In this document: positions 1-12,699 of the stretch, in pieces
Layout: each line of letters starts with the position of its first letter
Position numbering within the stretch: position 1 is the first letter of the stretch
Assembly: GCF_964275005.1 (NCBI RefSeq)
Contig: NC_092689.1
Location: forward strand, 2,759,001 to 2,823,000
DNA from: Diadema setosum
Lineage: Eukaryota; Echinodermata; Echinoidea; Diadematoida; Diadematidae
Direction of reading: 5' to 3'
Length of the DNA: 64,000 nucleotides
Notes under the pieces: model-generated
What the model saw: only the letters and a program-made list of their open reading frames with translations
Database searches by the model: none
Told to the model about the DNA's origin: nothing
Program-made: the position numbers and the translations under genes

Positions 1-180
1 CTGGGAATGTAATTATCATTTCATTATTATTATTTATTTAGCATTTCAACATACAATACAAACAGGAAGTCATACCAGTAATACATTCCATGATATAAAG
101 AATGTGGTAATTCTAGGTGGATGCTGCTGGTTGCCAGGGGAGGAAAAGGCAAACTTAATCTCCAAGGCTCGAGGCCTTCC
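1..180 (-). repeat. Possible LINE 3' tail, antisense
   Basis: Read on the minus strand this stretch ends in AAATAAATAATAATAATG-type sequence, which resembles the AU-rich 3' tails of non-LTR retrotransposons. No coding part is visible on the minus strand next to it. It could equally be ordinary AT-rich DNA. Confidence 0.25.
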
Positions 181-423
181 CGACCAGTGCATGCACCTTG
201 AATCAGCTATACCAATATAAAGCCATTACAAAGAAACTGTTATTATAAAATCCACTATTATTAAAAAGGGGAAATCTCTCACCACATTGTGGACTTGGAA
301 AGACTTTTGGATTTATGTATGAATAGTGCTAAAGTACTACAAAATTATAGTTTGGAAGACAAACTGAAATCATGAAAGCCCAAATTAGACTAGGGACATT
401 CAACCATGAGTAGCTGACAAGTG

Positions 424-905
424 ACATATTGAAGCTAAATAAGGACAAAACTGAAAGCATTGTTCTGTCGTCTGGTAGACTGCATTATACGCCCGACTGG
501 AGATATGAGCCTTCAGATTGGGAACCCACTGTAAATGTATTACATATTGTAGTAAACCTATGTGATCATTCTGATCAGATACTCAATGTAAATGTCAGAT
601 CTTGTCAGTAGAGTGTACCACATACACTGTATGTAGCAACCTCCACCTGAGAAATATTAGAAAGTATCTCACTGCGGATGCATAAAACCATCCAGTGTGC
701 TTTCTTGTTCAGAGCAGGCTCGATTATGGAAATTCTCTGCTGGCAAATACGAATGTCAACAACGTGGAAAGACTCCAAAAAGTCCAAATCGAGTGGCTCG
801 TCTGGTGCTTGGAGTAAAGAGTACCTTACCTACAGGTGTAGTAATCCTTTACTGAAGCATTTACACTGGCTGCCCATCACAAAGCGTGAAATTTTGAAAT
901 TCTGA
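424..905 (+). mobile_element. LINE (CR1/L2-like) reverse transcriptase remnant
   Basis: The conceptual translation near 429 reads LKLNKDKTESIVLSSGR, which matches the stretch after the catalytic region of CR1/L2/Jockey-type reverse transcriptases (LNxDKTE). Further on, near 712, another frame gives SRLDYGNSLLA followed by a NVNNVERLQKVQ stretch, the well-known 'SRLDYCNSLL..L....RLQ.VQN.AAR' signature, and near 800 comes an ARLVLGV-like piece. An HWLPI word near 866-881 fits the end of the domain. The pieces fall in different frames with in-frame stops, and the segment between them is shorter than in intact elements. This is therefore a decayed, 5'-truncated copy with no coding capacity. Confidence 0.75.
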
Positions 906-999
906 ATGCAGACCAACTGACCAGAATATGACGTGTTTACACAAAATTGATACATTGTATGTAACAGGGGCAGATCCAGAATGTTTTCTCAGGTACAAG

Positions 1000-1420
1000 A
1001 AGGAAAGAAGGCAAGCATTTTTTATGAGATCTTGTCATCTCAACCTCAGAAGGCAATCAGGTGAGAACCAAGATCTTGTCTTTTCAACTTCTTGGATTTG
1101 AGATGGTCAGAAGGCAAGTTGTGAAGTCTCATCTTCTAGACATCTTGGTTCCAAGAAGGCGAAAAGGCGAGAAGACGACATCTCACATCTTGTCCCCAGA
1201 TCTTGTCTGATCAACTTTTCAGGCCCAAGGGTGAGATGTATAAAGACCTTGTCATCAAAAAAGGCAAAAAGGCATGGCCTTTTCGACTTCTTGGCTCCAA
1301 ATAGGTGGGAAGATGAAATCTCATATAGTGCCTTCCTGTATCCTTCCTGTATCCAAGAGATCACAAAGACATATTGTATACCATATCTCAAATCTCGTCC
1401 TCTCACCTTTTTGGATCCGA
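1000..1420. repeat. Degenerate tandem repeat of AAGGCAAGA / GATCTTGTC words
   Basis: Short words such as AGAAGGCAAG, GATCTTGTC and CTTCTTGG recur about a dozen times in both orientations, spaced by 20-60 bases. Open frames on both strands here (for example 1107-1406 minus) are by-products of the repetition. No protein family is recognised. Confidence 0.6.
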
Positions 1421-2619
1421 AAAGATAATGAAGGCAGGGGACAACACTTAAAAGCTTCTACATAATGCAAAGTGTTTCAAAGGAAATATTGCAAGGTCCA
1501 TTGGCAGGTACTCAATTCAACCTCAAACAATTCCAAGAAGGCATTATAGTTTACAACATTGGTTCAGCTGCAGACAGAATGACTCTTGAAATCGTCATGG
1601 TGACAGGCAGTCACCTTCATTAATCATTCACCAAAACAGCCCACTAATGACCTCATTAACACCTGCACTACTCTGACCCTTGCATAACTTTACCAAGGCC
1701 TTCTGAATAGTCACTAACAACTTGTTTTCAAGTCTCAACTAAAGGCACCAAAAACTGACTACTGTTGATTGAAATAAAAAGGAGAGAGGAATAAAAATGA
1801 ACAAAAGAAAATAGCACTTTTGACCAAAATGCAATCTTTAATTAAATGCAGATCTACATAAACGTAAAGACTGTTTTGAATGAGAGTAATGGAGCATTTA
1901 AAGCTATACTTTTCCATCATATGTAAACATACAGGATCTGTGAAATTTGAAATTTAACTGATCTTTTACAAGACATGCTATAAGAAAACTTGTTGAAAAC
2001 TTTTAATAATATAAAACCAGATATCACAAAGAAAATCACTGAAGTGACTTTAATTAACATGATAAGCTACAAACATGTAGGGGTTTGACTTGTAAGGTAT
2101 TTCAAAATCATCTATGAAAAAGCTTCAGCAATTTCCCTCTGTGTATAAATCCCTATCAAACCAAAGTTTCTCATACAGCACTGAAAGTATGGCACTGAAA
2201 AGCTGCAATCTGATATGTTTGTGATCAGTACAATGCTCACTTCAAGACTAAAAACTAGATGGAATAAAGATGATGTTATAGTATGCACGTGGTACCATTT
2301 ATAACTCACTGTCAGTTCCTTCTGATGATCTCTGTTGCTTTGTGTTATAGGCTGTGGCATTCGACTGTTTATACTCGGTGTAACCTGTGAGCTGACATGA
2401 ACATGGCAGGAATAAATGAATCATGCTCAGCCACATGCCTACAATTCACACTATCTAGAGAGTTCTTGCTTGACTATACAATGTAGATGATCTATACATA
2501 GGCAAATGACGTTTCGGTGATGATGGCCACTCTTTGCTATCTATAGGTTCTGTACAGTACATTGTATGTGCTCTTACACTGAGACACTGGCTATACATCA
2601 AGTGTAGCAAGGCTTTGAG
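1421..2619. other. No feature recognised
   Basis: AT-rich single-copy-looking sequence. Open frames are short, without splice-framed coding character or a recognisable motif. Confidence 0.5.
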
Positions 2620-2826
2620 TACTGTAAAACATGATACAGTATATTCGCGGCATGAATTTATCGCGAATTGGAGCCAACGGCCTTTTATGCGGCATGAAAT
2701 TTTCGCGAACTACCACTGGCATTCAATGCATATAGTGTAAACAAGAACTTTCACATGCACTTTAATTTCGCGAATCTTGGCGTTCGCAAAATTAAAATGC
2801 ACACGAACATTCCTCGTTTTACAGTA
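2620..2826. mobile_element. MITE, TACTGTAAAA-end family, copy 1
   Basis: The ends are TACTGTAAAAC at 2620 and its complement, GTTTTACAGTA, at 2816-2826. Inside are TTCGCGAA, ATCGCGAAT and TTTCGCGAA words and ATGCATGAAATT-like stretches shared with copies at 18462-18675, 21565-21650 and 57285-57497. The TA at each end may be the target duplication of a Tc1/mariner-type element. There is no transposase, so it is a non-autonomous element. Confidence 0.6.
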
Positions 2827-4499
2827 TGATTTGACTATGAACATGTGATATCCCCATACAAAAACATGCTCTCACAATCTAATAGCATAAAAGCTATTGT
2901 TCAAACTGGGCCCTGATTAGACCAATACCCCATTCACACATGGTATTCAGAGTACTCCGGGAGCACTCCTAAAGCAATCCAGACTCTGTATTAATGGTCA
3001 CCAATGTTCTGGAAGTACTCTTAAAATGTTGTATAAACGGTACAGTTGGGCTTTGTGCATAACATTTACAGTGTAGACAACATCGAGAATTAGTTATGCA
3101 TATCAGCAGACATGAATTTTGCTTATATTTTTGATACTACAAGATGTACACATTTGTACAATTCCTTGTCAGAGTGATAAACCATTCAAACATAATTTAC
3201 AACTGAGGTGATATTACTACTTCATCTCTTTAAATAACTCTCTTTACTAGAGTGCAAAGAAATAAATCAACAACAACAGTAGCTCATTCCCAAGGTTCTC
3301 CAGCTAAAACTTCACAAATAGACAGATGACATGAATACCACTAAGAGTTATTAATCACTCAGGCTTGAAATTTTACACCAACTGCTGGCATAAACACCTT
3401 TCTACAGAAGTCCTGTCATACTCAACCGAGCCCAAATTTTTACTGAATGACTTCTTCGATATTCCAGTTTTTCTGCAAAGCAGCAAAATACGAGGAAGGA
3501 ATTCCCTTTAATCCAGAGTCACAACGATTCCTCAACAATGCACCGTGGTAGTGCATACAGTGCCCTTCCTACTCTACAGTGTATGTAACAAAATGATTCA
3601 TCTGCTCCCAGTGAGCTGATGCACACTTTGAGCTATTACCCATCACAACTACACTCTGTCCATCTGGTTTGGATGACAGAGTAGCAACATGATTCAAAGG
3701 CTGCTAGTTTGCAGCAGTCACAGCACCTCAATATCAACAACAGTCACTTTGGGATGAAAGATCTGTGTACCCTATACAATGTACATCAGAAGTGACAAGA
3801 TTAGTGCTGTTTACACAGTCTGTGAACAAAATATCAGGATGTAGAACAATAAAAATCTAAGTACAGTACCTAGATTGCCCCTGTTCAGACAAACATAACT
3901 AGCCCCCTATTAACTGCTGATCGTGATAATTTATGGACCAAACTGCGCATGTGTGAAATCTGCGGAAAGGATGACCTTTGCCTTTGTATTCATGCACTGC
4001 TGTTGTGATGTGTGTTTTGACTGATAAGGCAGAAAATCTCCTGATTATTTGCCCTAGTAGCTTTCATACACTGAATCAATGCTTTTAAATGAGAGACACG
4101 AGCATGTGACTTTGTTCGGTATGTGACTGGTGCTAAGACTATGCAGCAAGACAGGAGTCTGAAGAGTCCAGAAATGACTACTATGTAAGGATTATGTTTA
4201 CATCTCCAGTAGATAATCTCACACCCAATGAACCGCATGTTCATTACATTTCTTGACATTCAATGTACTCATGAATCAATCTAATCTCAAACTCATGATG
4301 TACCAGGTAACTGTGGTGCTATGTATACATGTATACATACTTTTACTGCATGTACGTACATGTACCTCTCTTTTTCTTGGATTTTGTACACACACACAAA
4401 AAAAAAGTACATCTTCCCGTCCCTCTCAATAAAATGTACAGGTACAGGGCATATCGAGATTAAGACCACAAACTGAGTGATGTTCTCAAAATGAATAAT
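2827..4499. other. No gene recognised
   Basis: AT-rich intergenic sequence. Open frames at 3990-4259 and 4293-4571 (minus) show no family motif. A TACATGTA-rich run lies at about 4318-4365 and a short CA/A run near 4390. Confidence 0.5.
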
Positions 4500-4990
4500 C
4501 CCAATATGTAGCGATGTCAGCGGGGTCACATTTAACACATTTCCTATTCTGCCGACTAGTAGACCAGCCAAACCTCAAAAAAGGCTCTAGATAAGGATTC
4601 GACGGCATTTTTTGTTAATGCTCTGTTCTCATGATGAAAGTCTTGCAAAAATACTAAGGAATAGCGTACGGCCGGATGTCAAGCGTATTTTTGCCAAAAT
4701 GTCCTTTTTAGCTCAAAATTCAGAAGCATGTCGAAAATCACGATTTTTATTTTTTGCTTGCATTCAATTCATATTTGAAAGATCTTGAGTTTCAATTGTC
4801 CCTTTTCATGAAATTGCAATTTAAATGAGTTTCCTTAGCATTTTAAAAGGTCATTTTGTACAGCCATATATGGGGCTCTCAAATGTTTGGGTGTTGTTTT
4901 CTCGAAATAATATTCACAGATTAATTAACGTTCTGCAAAGTTTGTTTTTCCAAGCTAATTAGATGATCTTCCAAAAGTAATTTAATGTTT
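4500..4990 (-). repeat. Left member of a diverged inverted repeat pair
   Basis: The segment around CGTACGGCCGGATGTCAAGCG (4667-4686), GAAAGTCTTGCAAAAATACT (4636) and AATCACGATTTTTATTTTTT (4737) reappears in opposite orientation at about 12912-13125 with roughly a quarter of positions changed. The weaker match continues for a few hundred bases inward, towards 5000. Confidence 0.65.
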
Positions 4991-5099
4991 TATAAAACTA
5001 CAAATGCTTCTTTAATTGAATGTGTCAATATTATTTCTAGTTTTCTTGAAGAAATTTTTACTTTTAATAAAAACTCTGAACATGTAGGAACTCAGAAAA

Positions 5100-5570
5100 T
5101 GCATTTTCGAGCATTTTCCAGTAGCCCCGCGCTGCTTGTGTGCGCGCAAATACTGAATACGTGTGCGTACGTAGGTAAAGTCTCTCGCCCTCGCGCGCGC
5201 GGGACTCGACTAGATAGAGCTAGCTGCATGTTTCAGTCGTTGAGCTGGAAACGTGGTGACTGAAAAAGGGACTATATTTCCTTTGAATGTAAGTAAATTA
5301 GTAAATAAATACATAGTTCTTTATTGCACTGCATAAGGGAACTTTAAAATCTGTTTTGATCTAACAGTTGATATACAACTTTGATCTGAGACTTGGTAAA
5401 TATCAAGGTTCAAGCGCTAGTAGAATCTAACGTTAGGCCGATGTCTTGTGACTGTATTTCGCACCGATCCCGTGGGCATGCCTACCAACCCCCGGGCCGC
5501 CACCCGACAGTGCCGGCGGTGCTTGTTAGTGGAACACCGATTATTCCGCAAGGCACGTCTTGACACGGTG
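5100..5570. promoter_or_regulatory. CpG-dense patch, possible promoter or non-coding exon
   Basis: Two short GC-rich stretches (about 5125-5235 with CGCGCGCGCGGG, and 5455-5570 with CCCCCGGGCCGCC) stand out from AT-rich surroundings. Between them is a donor-like AATGTAAGTAAA at about 5287. A promoter with a first exon on the + strand is possible, but no coding sequence supports it. Confidence 0.3.
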
Positions 5571-6480
5571 CGAAAAGAGGCCTAGGCCCTACATTTATAC
5601 TATAGGTCTACGTCGAGATTTAGGTGTCTTGTTCATTCGATCTAGGTTTCTAATCTATGGCCTCATCACATGCAGTACTGAATCCTCGTCTAACGTTAGG
5701 TCTAATCTATACAGTTACACTCTCTCTAACTGTCGACATAGATATCGTTAGGGGTTACTGTTACTAAAGTGTTAGATGTACGGCTACGCCTGTTATGTCA
5801 ATACAATTATTCAATCGGGCTAGGCCCTAATCACAATGAACTTAACAACTAACGTTAGCACATTAGCAGAACACTTTGTATAACGTAGTCACGTAGACAG
5901 TACAGGCCCACTACTGCTAACGTTAGATGTATTTGTAGGGCTAGGGCCAGGTCCAGGGCAAGGGACTGTAATCTACAGAAGTCTAGATCTATAGAGTCTA
6001 ATCAAATACTCAAGACCTGTATAAAATCTAGCGGGTCTGAAGTATAAATAGCTGGCGTCTAGAATTAGGATCTAACCTTAGTCAAGATCTGGGCCACTGA
6101 TTCTACCTAACGTTTATAGAGGTTTCTAATTCTAGTAACCTACTAGATATCTACTAGGCAGTTTTGTTGTAAAGACCCAGCTAGTAACAAGGCCTAGCTA
6201 GACCTAAGTTTAGACATCTAGAGGTTCTAAAATCTATGCATATATTATATATCTAACGTTAGGCTAACTTTGATCTAAGTAAAAGTTCACGTTAATTAGA
6301 TCCAACATTTCTATCTTGATCTAACATTAGAATATCCTAACATTAGCTCTAACGTTAGCAGTCTCTACAGCAGAGGTCTAAGGTTGACGCGATCCACTCT
6401 TTATGGTACTGTAGACCTACATGGGTTTAGAAAAAGAGTCTAGGATTTAGGCCTAGGTGTTTTATAAAAGTGAGTCTACA
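5390..6480. repeat. Patch enriched in CTAACGTTAG and CTAG words
   Basis: The palindromic word TAACGTTA(G) or a one-base variant occurs near 5428, 5692, 5748, 5850, 5927, 6108, 6252, 6322 and 6350, together with many TCTAG and GGCCTAG words. There is no fixed period, so this is a compositional patch and not a tandem array. No open frame is convincing. Confidence 0.55.
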
Positions 6481-6504
6481 ACCGAGTGATCTTGCCATTC
6501 GAAT

Positions 6505-6600
6505 ATGCCCGAAATTAGAAGAGAGAGAGAAAGTGTTCAGTCCTGACTGCCAACCTCTCCTAATCTGTGAATCATTTACATGTACTCTTCTACTAGTTTA
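6505..6600 (+). repeat. Exon-like repeat block 1 (partial)
   Basis: It shares GAGAGAGAAAGTG, TCCTGACTGCCAAC and TAATCTGTGAATCAT with block 4 at 8283-8420. Clear splice-like edges are lacking here. An AATAAGATC follows where the other blocks have GTAAG. Confidence 0.5.
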
Positions 6601-7012
6601 CAAATAAGATCTAGGCCTAGTCAAAAAGGAACTCTTTAGAAATGCCCTTACTCATATAAAGTACCAACTTCTTATGTTAATGTCTCATAGAATAAAGGTT
6701 CATTTGAAAAAAATGTAAATATCACATTTTTATTGGATCGTTTATACCGACTCACTGAAACCTGAATATCTTTCTTCTTTTTTAAATTTTCAAAAAGCTA
6801 AAAAAAAAAAAAATCACATCTCAATAAAAGAGATACAGGATATATCTATTGTTATAATTGATTTGCATGGGGAATAGAGAAAATTATGTCAATGCCAAGA
6901 TGCCTTTTCAAAACAATCAAATTTCAAATTATTATTTTTTTCACTGTTAGCTTATAATGCTGTGCTTTAAAGATGGAAAAATTATTTGAGTCATGTTGAT
7001 TTCTGTTTTCAG

Positions 7013-7148
7013 CTAGATGTACCAACAAGTGGACAGACTGAGTCTTGTCTTCAAACTTCGCCAGAGAGAGACATATCCTGACTTGCCAAAATCTAATTGT
7101 AAAGTCTGAGCTCTTTCTACCTGCAACAAAGTGCAGAACAACCAGAAG
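7013..7148 (+). repeat. Exon-like repeat block 2 with splice-like edges
   Basis: It is preceded by CTGTTTTCAG and followed by GTAAGAAAC. It shares AGTGGACAGACTGAG and AGAGAGACATATCCTGACTT with the other blocks. All frames carry stops or lack recognisable protein, so if it is an exon it is non-coding. Confidence 0.5.
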
Positions 7149-7762
7149 GTAAGAAACGGTAAATGTCTGAAATACATTATAGCGGTCTAATTTCAAATAT
7201 CTTTTAAATGCTAAGTTACTAAGTGCTTCATTATCAAATGTATCAATTAAGTGCCCAGTTGAAAATAATGACAAATCTAAATACATTGAGTATTAAATAT
7301 TCCTATTCCATTTGAATAAGTTGTAACAAGCATGTTTTCACTTTGGCAGTTGCATTACAATACAATGTACAAGTACTTTGCAAACAAAGAGAGGAGAAGA
7401 ATTTTATATCTCCATTTATATACAAAGGGGAGCAAATCTATGATCAAATGTGTATTCTTGTTTTCTTGTAAATTCATCGCATGTTCTATTGTAGAGGATC
7501 ATATGAAAGAACGGTATTCTATCCACTGAAGGGGAGATGATATAAAAATCAAACATAAATGTAATCAAGTAAGATATTATACGTAATGAAATATTTCTCA
7601 ACCATGTCAAATGGAAATGGCGGTGGCACAAGTGTTTAATGTGTGCACAGATGAAAATACGTCTATAGTCTCAAGTCAATTTACTTTCCATTATTATTAT
7701 GTTGCGTTAAGTATGATGTAAGGGCAATATGCTGTGATGTATTGTTCTTTATTTTTATCAAG

Positions 7763-7869
7763 GTGTCAGCAACAAATGGACACACTGAGTTCGAGATCAC
7801 ATCCACTAGAGTGAGGGGGAGATAGAAAGATATCTTGACTGCGATGTAAATGCCCTTTCCAGCTCACAA
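7763..7869 (+). repeat. Exon-like repeat block 3 with splice-like edges
   Basis: It is preceded by ATTTTTATCAAG and followed by GTAAGTGTC. It carries AATGGACACACTGAG and a degenerate AGATATCTTGACT, matching the order of words in blocks 2 and 4. Confidence 0.45.
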
Positions 7870-8282
7870 GTAAGTGTCAACGATTTGAAATTAGGAATAT
7901 TATCTCATGAATACAAACCGATTTATGCAAGGAAATCATATCCTGATCCACATACAAATGAGAGCATGATAAAATCAAATATTTGTGTACAGGAATTATA
8001 GGTGTCAAGATGACTTCCATCCAATAATAATTCATTTTCAGTAAGATACGGCTTTAAAGCATCAAAGATGATAATAACAATGACAAGATTAATGTATTAC
8101 ATGTAATACACGTTGACAGTGACCTGAAGATCCAAAATCTCATACTAAGAGATTCATGAGATCGTGATGATTAATTCTAATTCATGATGAATGTGTTTGC
8201 TTTTTGTTGCAGTATAAGTATCCTGTTTCACTCATAAAAATGATAACTTATTTAAGTTTCCGTTAATTATATTTTCGACCAG

Positions 8283-8420
8283 AATTAGCACAAAGTGGAC
8301 AAAATGGACCCTGCAAACCACAGCCAACTACGGACAAGAGAGAAAAAGAAAGAGACATGTCCTGACTACTAACTTCTAATCTGTGCATCCTGTACCCTAT
8401 TTCGAAAGGAAATACGGGAG
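8283..8420 (+). repeat. Exon-like repeat block 4 with splice-like edges
   Basis: An AG at 8281-8282 precedes it and GTAAGCAAT follows at 8421. It shares AAAGTGGACAAAATGG, AAAGAGACATGTCCTGACTA and TAATCTGTGCATCCTGT with blocks 1 and 2. No protein-coding frame is seen. Confidence 0.5.
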
Positions 8421-9342
8421 GTAAGCAATAATGCATGTAAAATGTAAACCCCAAATAGGTTGGAATATTTTGTCAAGCCTTTGACATCTTGACCAAATTT
8501 TTGACTGTCGATCGTTCATTGGGCAGAAAATTAATGCATGATTTGCTAAATGAATGCAGTACTGCATATGTATGTAGTCAATCACTCCAACAACCAAGAT
8601 TCACATGAATTAGCTGATTCTTTTTTTTTTTTTTTTTTTTTGAGCCTCTGTCAAAGATGATTGCAGGAGTCTTTGTGTTGTTGCAGTCATCCATTCACAC
8701 CGTGGCACATCTGTCCTATAGATTCTCATTTTGCAATAACTTAACATGTACTCAGCAGATCATCTTCAAATTTGGTTTTATACAGAAGAGATAATTACCC
8801 GGGCTTTGTAGCATTTTAGTTTCTGTTGTGATTTTGCTGCTGATTGTAAATTACATGGAAACCCTGATTTCTATTGACTGTAGAGCATTGCTACCATGGT
8901 ATTGTATTTACCTTTGGATGACAAAGTTACCATAACCTCTAAGCAATTTGACTTTGATTAGTTATGAGGGTATTGATGTGAAAGGTCACCGGGTTATCAT
9001 ATGCACGAAAGTGTTGAATGTATCCAGTTGCAGTATCAGACAAGCACTACCTTGAAATTCTTCTGAATGGAATAAAAAGCTTAATGGAAAGAATTGGATA
9101 TTTGGATCATGAAAGTTTCCTACATTTTATATTTCATTGTGTACTCACGGTTAAATTGCTGCAATTAGGATCTACTGTATAAAATATACTTTACCGTTTT
9201 AAGGAAACACTACATACATGACATATAGAGGAAATCAAGTAACCATATATCTTTAGCGTATATGTCACTGTGTCTTCACCAAAGATTAAAATGCCCATGT
9301 CACTTTCCTCATCAAGTAAAAACAAATACGCCATTCTTTTTT

Positions 9343-9378
<36 letters not shown>

Positions 9379-9747
9379 GAAACACCCTGCTAGGCTATCC
9401 GGTCCGCATCCAGATTCCGTATGAAGAATGTCATTAGAACCTGAACTTACATGTGGAATGCATCCATCTAATCTTCTCAAATGTAATCAAAATGTGCTTT
9501 CAGGACTATTATATAAGTTGAATACAGCTGTATATATATATGAAAGACATGTGTATATATTAGGAATTTCTACTAATCCAGATCAAATGCTTCTTTTCTA
9601 ATCTTTTTTGTTCTTATTTTCTTAAGTGATGAAGTAAAACAAGGTCTGATATCAAAATGTGCTCAACACTACTTGGCAAACAGAATTTACAATATGATTT
9701 GATACAGATCTACTTCCAATTTTGATTGCAGCATTAAAGGGATGAGG
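8421..9747. other. No gene; simple repeats only
   Basis: It contains a poly-T run at 8622-8641 and a T-rich then (TC)n tract at about 9337-9376. The rest is AT-rich with no supported coding region. Confidence 0.5.
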
Positions 9748-10120
9748 GATGGTCTACTTTTGGTTGAGATGGGGGCTGAGATGGAGATTTTTGTGAAATA
9801 ATGAGAACCCTGTTATGAAATATTAAAGAGTAAACAATACCAAGAGGAATTCCAAATTCATTTGTTAAAAATTGGTTTTGAAAAGGCTGAGATGTACGAA
9901 AACAAAGAGGTCCTAATAAAAGGTGGCACCCACTTTTAATTATAATCATTCTGTGTCACTTTCTTAAAAATTTCTCGGCCATTTCAAACCAACAACTTTA
10001 ATCAAACAAACTTCAGATTACTCTAAGAATTTGATGCTCTTTCATGTTTCATAAGTTGTTTTTAATTTGCTTGCAAAAAGTTAAAGTCTGAATCTCCATC
10101 TCAACCAAAACTATACCATG
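9748..10120. mobile_element. MITE, GGTTGAGATGG-end family, copy 1
   Basis: The left end GATGGTCTACTTTTGGTTGA and the right end TCAACCAAAACTATACCATG are imperfect inverted repeats of about 25 bases. The interior words GGCTGAGATGTACGAAAAC, TCCTAATAAAAGGTGG and ATAATGAGAA recur in the copy at 46530-47155. No coding capacity. Confidence 0.65.
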
Positions 10121-12241
10121 CCTTTGAGACTCACAGTTACAAGCCGCATCCTACTAGTTCATGGAAATTGATCCTCTCATTTCCTTTTAATCCCAAACGC
10201 CACTATTTTAATCCTGTCAGATTGGAATGTCTTTTGTTTTTGGTTTTATGGGGGGAGTCAACAAAAGGGATGTGAACTCTGCCTTTCTTCATCAGATGGA
10301 GGAAAATATATGACATGTTGGTCAGAAAAGAAAAAGAAAACTGCATGTTGAAGTGCTTAAAAAGAGAAAACTTCACAAAGGAACAGGGAAATAGCACAGA
10401 GCATGTTTTTTTTTTTTTTTTTTCTAGTTCAAGATATGAAAGACATAAGTAAACGGTTCCAATCCAAACACCAAGTACAAGAAGTAGTGAAAAGAATATG
10501 ATCTGGTCAAGATGTATGTTTTGCCAGTTTTGTTGGGTTTTTTGTCACATATGCCGTAATTGTCATGATGTTGGTAATACTGTAATATATGTTAGCTATT
10601 CAGGGCCCCAGCAATGTATTCTGGTACTTGGAATAAGGGAAAGTATTAGAGGGAAGCATTACCCACGCATTTTGGAGAGGCAATTTCTTTTTTTTTTTTC
10701 TTCTTCTTCACTGAGAGACAAATACTCAGTACAGATATCTTAGCACACTGGTCTGCGGAACACAAAAGTGATATCAGACTAAAAGCAGAATCTTAAAAAT
10801 TTGGCAGTCACCATTCTAATTTAGTTGTACAGTGACGAAAGTTCAATGCAACAGCGTACTGTCATAATTAGCTAGGATATGTAACCACAAATTGTGAAAA
10901 AGATAGAGATATTGAAATATTGCTAAAGAGAAATGTTTGTTTTTCTTACTGGTGTAACGTTTGTGATGGTGGACACATAGTATATGTCACATTAAAAAAA
11001 TGAGTTTATCAATGCAGTTATTGTAGTCAGCGCAATTTGTATTGTTGATTTTCAAAGTCTTTGGATGTATGTCACAGAGATTTGTTCATGATAAAAATTT
11101 TCACTGAGGACTCATTCTTTTTTAATGCTTTTAATCATTAAGAAGATTGCTTTCAGATGGAATTTTTGTTTTTGTTTTCAGATGTCCACAAATCGAGACT
11201 GAGGTTCTTTACCTTTCAAAACGAAATAATGTTGAAGACAAATAATTATTTATATTTTGCAGGATTCAAGCATGTTCTTACTGTGTATGGTATTTCTATC
11301 AGAATTTTGGTAACCAGCAACATAGATGTCGAGTGCTGCTATTCTAGTAAATGTACGCTAATGGCAAATCATTATTTTAAAAAAGAGAAATTGCCTCGTT
11401 TGCTGTTTACTGTATTTCATCGTGTGTTGATATAGTCCGTGAACGCTGTTTGAGACGGTGGTTGCGGGCGTGATGTGCACATTGTGTAGTACGTTTTGTT
11501 GGTTGACTGGGAATTTAGAGTGTTGGTGATAACTGAAATGATTTTTTTTTTTCCACAAAGATGTGATAATATAGAACAAAAAAAAATCGAATTGCAAACA
11601 ATCAATTTGTTACATGTCTGCTCCAAGGACATAGAACTTGGCAAAGGATAAATATAATCTGCACTATAGACTAGATAATTTAACCGACTTAATGATGGGA
11701 AGGGGAAATGAGGCTGTTATTGCATTGTACGCATTTCAATTCTAGTTCCTTTTTACTTCTTGTTTTCTTTTTTGAGGGTGATATTTGCCTTACCTTTTCA
11801 CACAAATATCTGGGATACATATGATATTCTTATGTCGCCGAATAAGTGTGCGTTCCAAACAACATTCATGTAAACAATCAACCATCATAAAAGAAACATT
11901 TAGTAAGTCTTCTGCGGGAGGATAGATCAAAATAAAATGCAAACACCTCGCCTTAGAACATTACAAAAGTAAAAGTGATTTCGTGCCTATCCCTTGCAGG
12001 GCTGCGTTTCAGGGCCTGAGAATGCAAACTATATAGCATTGTATTGATAACCATGAACTCCCAAGCATTCTCGGGGGAAGGGGTGAGTATGCAGGATGGG
12101 AGATTTGGTATCGTCATTATCCCCAGTAAAACGTGATTTGTTATCACGGTTTCCATGACAACCATTTCCAAACATAGTAAACAATTCATATATAACTCTT
12201 AGGTTTCATTGTTAAACATAGATTAGTTAGATTGATACATT

Positions 12242-12276
<35 letters not shown>

Positions 12277-12699
12277 CATGTTTCAACACTTGTACGTTTT
12301 ACTATCATGAATATTTGAAATTTTCAGGGAGTGACCTAATAATGATCAGTTGCCATGGTAACAACACTACTGACCACCCCTCTTTATATTTTTTTCTTTT
12401 TTTTTTTTGCAAAGAAGCACATTTCAGTCATATCAAGGTGCCACAAAGGGTTTTTGCAGTCAGCTATCCAACCTGTCCATTGACTTCGCCGATTATATAA
12501 GATAATATACCTACACGCACTATACCATGTACATTATATGGGCCTACGCTATACATTCGATTTTTCATTCAAAATGCGCGTCCAGTGAAAATACATCGTC
12601 CCATTTAGGATACCATAAAACGAGTTATCTTTCGCCTTATCTTATAATTTCTTTGCTGCATAAGATATCAGAACATATATCATATTTCAAAAAATAAAA
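10121..12699. other. No gene recognised
   Basis: AT-rich sequence with poly-T runs at about 10407-10424, 10687-10700 and 11541-11552, and a (CA)n tract at about 12247-12273. At 11170 the text TTTTCAGATGTCCACAAATC and GAGACTGAGG resembles the start of the exon-like blocks at 7-8 kb, but the match is short. Confidence 0.45.
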
